A DNA stretch of 64,000 nucleotides from Chamaecrista fasciculata (lineage: Eukaryota; Streptophyta; Magnoliopsida; Fabales; Fabaceae), in the NCBI GenBank assembly GCA_003254925.1, contig QANZ01049049.1:214502-278501 (forward strand), read 5' to 3'. Within the stretch, counting starts at the first letter, position 1, and each line of letters begins with the position of its first letter. The position numbers and the translations under genes are program-made. Under the pieces are notes generated by a model. That model searched no databases and had not been told where the DNA came from. It worked only from the letters and a program-made list of their open reading frames with translations. Positions 58,350 to 64,000 of this stretch are shown here, piece by piece.

Positions 58350-59323
58350 TCACGCCGCAATATCATGTCGAATGTGTTTGAGCAGCACCGGAATAACGAT
58401 GTCCGGCGAGCTCAACTGCGGTAAGTGGCCGTCCGATGACGTAACCTCCACGATGGACTCGCCGCCGAGGTGTTGGTGGAGGTACTCGGAAACCACCACC
58501 GGAACCGCCATGTCTTTCATACTCTGTATGATATGGCACGGCACAGTGACGAAGCTCAGAATCTGCCTCATATCGCTGTGAAAAATCGTATGCAGAACGC
58601 TTAGGGCTATATCTGGCCTCATATTGAACAAGGTTCGACTAAATTCCTGCACAGCCAAAGAATCCATGTCTCCGCCAACGCACAGAGGAGCGAATCCTGA
58701 GCACCATGCTTTGTAATTGGACTCCATTCCACGAAATAATTGATCCAGATCTTCCTGCTCAAATCCCCCATAGTACTTCGCATCGTTCAAATACCTTGCC
58801 CAAACAGAATATTCGCATCTCCGTTAGCGATTCAATCAATTCGTTGATTAGGTAAAATTAACTGTTGAGATTTTTCATCGATCGAGGAAGTCAAAATCAA
58901 TGAATAAGACGTAGGTACGGAATGTTTAGAATTAGATTGATTATTGATTAAATACCTAGGGGAAGCGGAGAGCATGACGATCTTAGAGAAGAGATCTGGG
59001 CGAGAAATAGAAGCAACAGTACCGATCATGGCGGAAACAGAGTGACCGACGAAGATGCAGGAATCTATTCGGAGCTCCTGTAAAATGGCGAGCAGATCGT
59101 AGGCGTAGCCTTCGAGAGTTGAGTAACGTTCAAAATCGAAATAGTCAGGGTTTGTGGTTCCGGCTCCCATGTTATCGTAGAGAACGATACGAAAATCATC
59201 TAGTAGATGCGGTACAAGGTGTTTCCACACCGACTGATCCGTGCCAAATCCATGAGCCAGAACTATAAACCGCGTGCCGGATCCCACAACCTTTACGTTA
59301 TGAGCTTCCTCCACAATCCCCAT
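58350..59323 (-). CDS. KAI2: KAI2/HTL karrikin receptor alpha/beta-hydrolase
   Basis: Exons 58956-59323 and 58350-58794 join in phase to 270 residues, exactly the length of Arabidopsis KAI2. It is the receptor for karrikins and an unknown endogenous ligand, working with the F-box protein MAX2 to degrade SMAX1-type repressors in seedling development. The catalytic triad is complete: S95 in GHSVS, D217 and H246 in DGHLPQ. The oxyanion HGFGTDQ loop and pocket residues F134, W153, F157, F174 and F194 are kept. Unusual pocket or lid residues are S155, C161 and L190, where I recall L, A and G in Arabidopsis. The single intron position is the family's. It lies next to SRFR1, as in Arabidopsis. A Pack-MULE sits 143 bases upstream of the ATG. 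Confidence 0.97.
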
Positions 59324-59589
59324 TTTGGTTAATTCTGTATTTCTTTTGTTTTTTTTTTCTCAGATGTCTTTCTGCTTCTCTTAATCAGAGTTGGGAGGTT
59401 TGGTCAGTGTGTGAAACCGTCGCGTTCAGACCTCGTCGTAATGCTTGGACTTTTATAGAACATGACGAAAACGGATCCCCTAAAATTTGGGGTCCTAAAA
59501 TTTTTGTGCAATCCGACAAACAAGAGCCGTTTACTTCATCCAACGTTCTATAGTTTGCCACGTCATCATAGAAAAAAATTCCCTCGCAT

Positions 59590-59780
59590 ACCTTAATTGT
59601 TTTTTCTTCGTGATTTCACGTTGCGGCGCTAATTCTCGGAAAAAGGCAGCGGGACTCTCCAACAGTAGTTTCTTCACCACTTGGACTTCCGCAGGGGAGG
59701 GGGGGTTGTGAGAGCAACACGATGGATCATGGCGACGACGGCGACGATCGGAACCAAAATAAAGGGAATTTCTCGTCGGA
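59590..59780 (-). pseudogene. Second GC-rich captured segment in the KAI2-side Pack-MULE
   Basis: An open stretch reading SPAEVQVVKKLLLESPAAFF then RELAPQREITKKKQLRYARE on the minus strand lacks an ATG start and is not a gene. Its GC content is far above the surroundings, so I infer capture from an unrecognised donor gene. Confidence 0.35.
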
Positions 59781-59829
59781 AGATTTAGCAAAATGACAAA
59801 CTCATGAGTCAATGTCCTGTTTTATTTCT

Positions 59830-60135
59830 CTTCTTTTTATTGTACAGAAACTTCAAATGTTCAACATTGTTTAAGCAATTAGGTAGGCAATTAATGGTTT
59901 CCAAAAGTGAAGCTCTACAAAATATCAAGAGCTTGAATGTAAGTTGGATCTAAAGTTCGAATACGATTGCAGTCGGTGATGGACTTTGCGATTCTTCCGA
60001 CAAAACGGTAGGCGGAGGCTTTGTGCATATAGGAATCAGCGAGGAAGGCTTGTGGAGCAGCACGACGGTCGTCGACGATTTTAGAGAAGTGGCGGATGAT
60101 GGCTTCAAAATCGTAGAGGGAAAAAGAAGACATGG
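59830..60135 (-). pseudogene. Captured fragment of a plant TPR-repeat gene
   Basis: On the minus strand the frame reads SFSLYDFEAIIRHFSKIVDD, then AFLADSYMHKASAYRFVGRI, AKSITDCNRIRTLDPTYIQA and a stop. This matches, from memory, a conserved block of an uncharacterised plant TPR/DnaJ-like protein family (FYRALIQ-FSKIV, SYMHRASAY, IADCNRTLALDPTCIQAL). After the stop and a disrupted stretch, the homology resumes near 59852-59835 as NVEHLKFLYN (family: DLEHLKLLYN), so an intron or damage separates the two. It is truncated at both ends and not a functional gene. Confidence 0.6.
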
Positions 60136-60266
60136 GATGTAGTTTTTTAATTCCATGGTAACGTGGCAAATGACGAAGTGTTGGATGAAGTAAACGGCTC
60201 ATGTTGATCGAATTACACAAGAATTTCAGGATCCTAAATTTCCGGGGATCCGTTTTCAGAAGATGA

Positions 60267-60672
60267 AGGGGAACTAACATTATTTACGCCTAGTCATCGT
60301 TTTTATTTTCTTGCGCAAATTATTAAAGAAGTAAAAAGAAAAAGTTATATATGATTGTCCATTTGGATATATACCAGCTTGAGGGCCGATGAACTACAAG
60401 GAAGTCAACGAGACCATTAGCTTGAGGGCCAAAGTTTATTCTCTTGTGCCTTTTGTTTCCGATGGATCAGCATAATATCTCAAATAATGGCACCTCATGT
60501 GACGGTTTTGCTATACACTCTTACATGTATGGATGTTGCTCATGGACTTCCGGTGATCCAAATTGCCGTTCAAGTCCAATTTTTCTTCCATCCCAAATGT
60601 TGGGAATATATATATACGAAAAATTTAAAATAGAATTTAGTTTGAATTGTGTCACAAGAACACTGTTCTTAA
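60267..60672. other. Short intergenic stretch
   Basis: Nothing recognisable lies between the Pack-MULE and the Tourist-like MITE. Confidence 0.6.
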
Positions 60673-61059
60673 GGCTATGTTTGGGAGTTTTAGTGAGGAT
60701 GGAGAGGAGAGGATATTAATGGACTGAGTAGATATGTTGTTTGGGAGTTTTTAATGAGGAAAGGAATGGACACTTGTTAATCTCGTTTGGAAGTTATTAG
60801 TAATGGAATGGAATGGAGTGGACACATGTTATTTTTTGTTAGTATAAGGATATAATTGTCATTAAAAAAATATAAAACTGTCCACTCCTTCCTTGGCACC
60901 CCAATTTGGGGTGCCAGCAAAAATTGAATTTTGGGGTGCGAAGTGTCCCTCCTTGTCCACTCCACTCTCCCCTAAAAAAACTTCCAAACATAATTTTTTT
61001 ATCTTTTGTCCCTTCCTCTCCTCTCCATTCCCCCATTGACACCCCTTCCAAACATACCC
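60673..61059. mobile_element. Tourist-like (PIF/Harbinger) MITE
   Basis: The 387-bp element starts ggctatgtttgg and ends ccaaacataccc, an inverted repeat with one mismatch. It is flanked by TAA on both sides (60670-60672 and 61060-61062), the 3-bp duplication of PIF/Harbinger elements. Inside, complementary 'ggaatggagtggaca' and 'tgtccactcc' blocks allow further folding. No coding capacity. Confidence 0.8.
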
Positions 61060-61062
61060 TAA

Positions 61063-64000
61063 GAGTTTATTCTACAATAACCCCTCAATAAATTAGGAAG
61101 CGGTACTTCTTAGAATTAAATAAACTTTTCTTGTTGAAACAGCTCAAGATTTAAAGCATCATAGAAAGGTTCAATTACAATTGCGCACCGATGACTCGTG
61201 TTTGTATGTGCGAGACCTTCCTTCATCTCTACTAGGTTATCTCCTATTTTCTCATCTTAATATATATACACCTGCAAGCTCATCCATAAACTAAATAATG
61301 AAATTTTTATTTGACATACTCTAATATTATAATATATATAATATGCCCAACAGGCATGTAGGGTTTTCTTTCTTTTTGGGGCTTTATATCATCTCCATGT
61401 ACCAACTATTATTTCATTTTATTATTGATTCTGAGCTTAAAACGAGGGTTTGTTTCTTTCTTTCTTTCTTTTCTCAGTTATGCGAGGTTTCTTAATTGTA
61501 AAAGAATATGGGTGACTCGTTTAAATTCTTATCGCAGTATGATTAGTACTTCACATTGAATTTGTTATAGTTTGTTTTATCTTTTCTGATTTGTATGACA
61601 TGATCAAGCAAATGTGGGAAACCTATTTCAAGATTTCCGTTGTAAATGCTTGAATTATGAGTTGCTATTGTACGACAAAGGGAAGTTTGTTTTCTTGACT
61701 AATCCCCCACGCCTCTTCGAGCGTTCAAGTCCAGTGGAGCCCATGTGATTGTGACAAGTTTCGTATATTCCGGTATTATATGGTATAATGGCTTTCTCAA
61801 TTGGAATATATAATACATATATCCCATCGACAAATAATATGATTCCTTGGAGGCAAGTATAAAACAATAACGATAATATTGATTAAGTAAAGTTGGTGCC
61901 ATTAGAATCTCGTTTCTTTTTTCTTTTTTCTGTAATTAATTAATGTTTGTCAAGTAGCTGCCTAAGTCCTTCATCCAACGACTATTGTTCGTTGGGAACT
62001 CAGGCATGAATTATGATAGTTGAACCTTGAACGTCTAGACTCTAGACCTCTCATTCTCAATGCCGTAATTCGTGATTCGGACGTCTTATATAATTCAATC
62101 AACGGAAGAAATTAAAATTTTTTGAGATAACTATTAGTGTTTGAAGCCGAATGAGAGAGCTAATCTACATGCGATGGAAAGGAAAGCAAAATAATTATGA
62201 ATTTTTCTAATTCTGGTTGGCATAATGTGGCATATATATATGGATGCGTCCTAATCATTGGGTTGAGTTTGAATGAAGGCCAAACCATGGTGTGTATGTA
62301 CTGCCTAACTAGAGCAACTCTTGGAATATCTTTTGGATATTGATGATCTCACTACTATAATAGTAAGGCGAAAATAAGACAAGACAACCAAAAAATCAAG
62401 AAATTTACCAAAAATAAAAGAAAAAAATACAGGGAAGAGGTATATAAATTCCAGAATCTCCGGCTAGTAGTTCTAATGCTTTATTTCTTTTGACTTCTTT
62501 ATTATCCAACATGACTGCATGAGAAAGAAATTGTCGGCAAAACATGTTCAAGTTATTGTCCCGATGAGAAATAAAATAGTTGAGTTTGGCCCCAAAAAAA
62601 AAAATTAGTTGAGTAGTGAGTACTACCAAACCATTTTAGCCATTATAGTAGTGTTTATTGGACATTTTAGTTTTTTTTTAAAATTGAATTACTCATACTG
62701 ATCTAGAGAAAATACAAATTAGGCGTTTGAAAAGTTTTATCAAATTAAACCAAACAAAATCAATAAAAACGATTTTTACAATTTGGATTGGATGATTCAA
62801 AATTTAATTATTATCAATTTTTTTACTAATATTAATAAATATAAATTTATTGTAATAATTTTTTTAAAATGTAACACACTTGTGATTATGGTATGTTGTC
62901 TATTGTACTAATAAGTTTAATTTAACATATTGAAATGAAATATATAACCACTTGCACTTATAGTATGTTGTGCACTTAACTAATATTTTTTATTAGGTTA
63001 TGAGCAACAAAATAATCTTCTATTCTCCACTAAGATTATAATTTAATATATATATATATATTATATAATTTTTAACTCACAAATATTTTAAATTTATAAT
63101 TGGTATCCTCTTTTTGTTTTTTTGCCATTAATTGGTATCCTCTCAATACTTAATATTGTGTTTTATGAGTAATAAAATATAAGTCTTATGATGATACAAG
63201 TAAAAATAAATTATTAAATAAATAAATAAGAATACAAGCGTTTCTATGAAGCATAGCTCCACAGTAATTTAATTTCAAAAATAGTGTTGTACTTATACCT
63301 GTATTTTGTAAATACTCTTGAATACTTTAAAAATATTATAAAAATATAAATTATATATATTTTTTATAAATTATGGTTGTATTCTATCTAATTTCAATTA
63401 TACTAAAATTTCAATTTTTTTAGATTAATAAGCAAAACAATTATACTTCTATGAAAAAATTATATAAATTTATATTTAAATAAATGTTATCGTATTCATA
63501 CCTTAAAATTTTTAAAATTAACCAATACCTCATGCATATATACATACATAAGTGCAATATAAAAGTGGTTTAATTCGGTTTGTGTAATGTCTAAATAGCT
63601 ACCAAACCAAACCGTCTAAACTAAGTAAATTTCAAATTAAATCAAATCGAACGTTTATTAATTTAGTTCGATTTTATCTCAATTTGATTCCATCCAATAA
63701 GTTTAGTTTGATTTTGAAGACTTCTAACTAAAAGTCTACAACAATACTTTCGAAGTGCGGAAAAATGGAAGGTCAAACGGAGAAGCAAGTAATTAAGTGG
63801 GATTAACATAAAGAGAAAGCTAGATTATTAATTATCAATTTGATATTTGATAATGTTTCAAAATGCAGATGTAATTATTAAAAAAGCACATATTCGTTTT
63901 TAAAATAAAAACATGAATCTTAAAACAATCCAACAAGTTGGAGTTATTAAGAACTCCAATCCTCTATACAAATATCATAATATTTGAATACTCAACAAAA
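61063..64000. other. AT-rich intergenic region at the window end
   Basis: No gene, RNA gene or intact transposon is supported. It contains a TTTC microsatellite (about 61449-61472) and long AT-rich stretches after 62650. Confidence 0.6.

Larger units (their letters stand above)
59457..60266. mobile_element. Pack-MULE with captured TPR-gene fragment, upstream of KAI2
   Basis: The 792-bp element (59466-60257) has terminal inverted repeats of roughly 110 bp. Both ends, read inward, share 'gaaaacggatcccc', 'gagccgtttacttcatccaa' and 'ttgccacgt'. It is flanked by 9-bp repeats agaacatga (59457-59465) and agaagatga (60258-60266), 8 of 9 identical, the Mutator-type duplication. The inside is GC-richer and carries fragments of host genes, and there is no transposase. 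It is therefore a Pack-MULE inserted just upstream of KAI2. Confidence 0.85.

Noticed and set aside
59531-59812. A 93-codon gene between KAI2 and the TPR fragment
   Set aside because: It has no ATG start, lies inside the Pack-MULE and crosses one of its inverted repeats.
1-64000. CRISPR arrays, operons, prophage or organelle inserts
   Set aside because: None seen; all supported genes are spliced or single-exon plant nuclear genes.

Overview
This is nuclear DNA from a flowering plant, almost certainly a eudicot. The genes have many short exons with GT-AG introns, the intergenic DNA is AT-rich and full of transposon debris, and every recognisable protein belongs to a plant family. I cannot name the species. 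Several single-N joins are flanked by nearly identical sequence, which suggests a draft assembly of a heterozygous genome.

Layout: (1) 1-7162 is intergenic, with two N joins beside duplicated sequence (2119, 2501) and a solo LTR (5324-5668). (2) 7163-9157 (+) is a three-exon GH3 auxin-conjugating enzyme. (3) 14277-17340 (+) is a four-exon NRAMP3/4-type metal transporter with an unusual MPPN in place of the MPHN signature. (4) 19673-24398 (+) is a 12-exon membrane-anchored aspartyl protease. (5) 29203-30627 (-) is a lysine-rich arabinogalactan protein whose tiny second exon encodes the GPI signal. (6) 30.8-34.7 kb is an insertion cluster: a MULE-type inverted-repeat element in the AGP promoter, a Pack-MULE carrying an eIFiso4G fragment, and a hAT element. 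(7) 37.2-43.4 kb (+) is an ARM/TPR gene present twice. Copy 1 is cut by a Ty1-copia element, which itself ends at an N; copy 2 is intact. (8) 44899-56308 (-) is a complete 22-exon SRFR1 gene with a TRIM retrotransposon and a 232-N gap in introns. (9) 58350-59323 (-) is the karrikin receptor KAI2, with a second Pack-MULE 143 bp upstream of its start codon. (10) 60.3-64 kb is intergenic, with one Tourist-like MITE.

The gene order is informative. From memory of Arabidopsis locus numbers, GH3.3-NRAMP3-AGP17 lie together on chromosome 2, and GH3.2-AGP18-SRFR1-KAI2 lie together on chromosome 4. The protease and ARM/TPR genes resemble near-neighbours on chromosome 3. This window appears to keep the ancestral, unsplit block. 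The genes are not a pathway: they cover auxin homeostasis, metal transport, proteolysis, cell wall, immunity and karrikin signalling.

I saw no clearly undescribed system. The most useful discoveries are the two gene-capturing MULEs, the allele-like retrotransposon insertion, the NRAMP signature change and the composite synteny block. All exon limits were set by hand from splice consensus, reading phase and remembered homologues.
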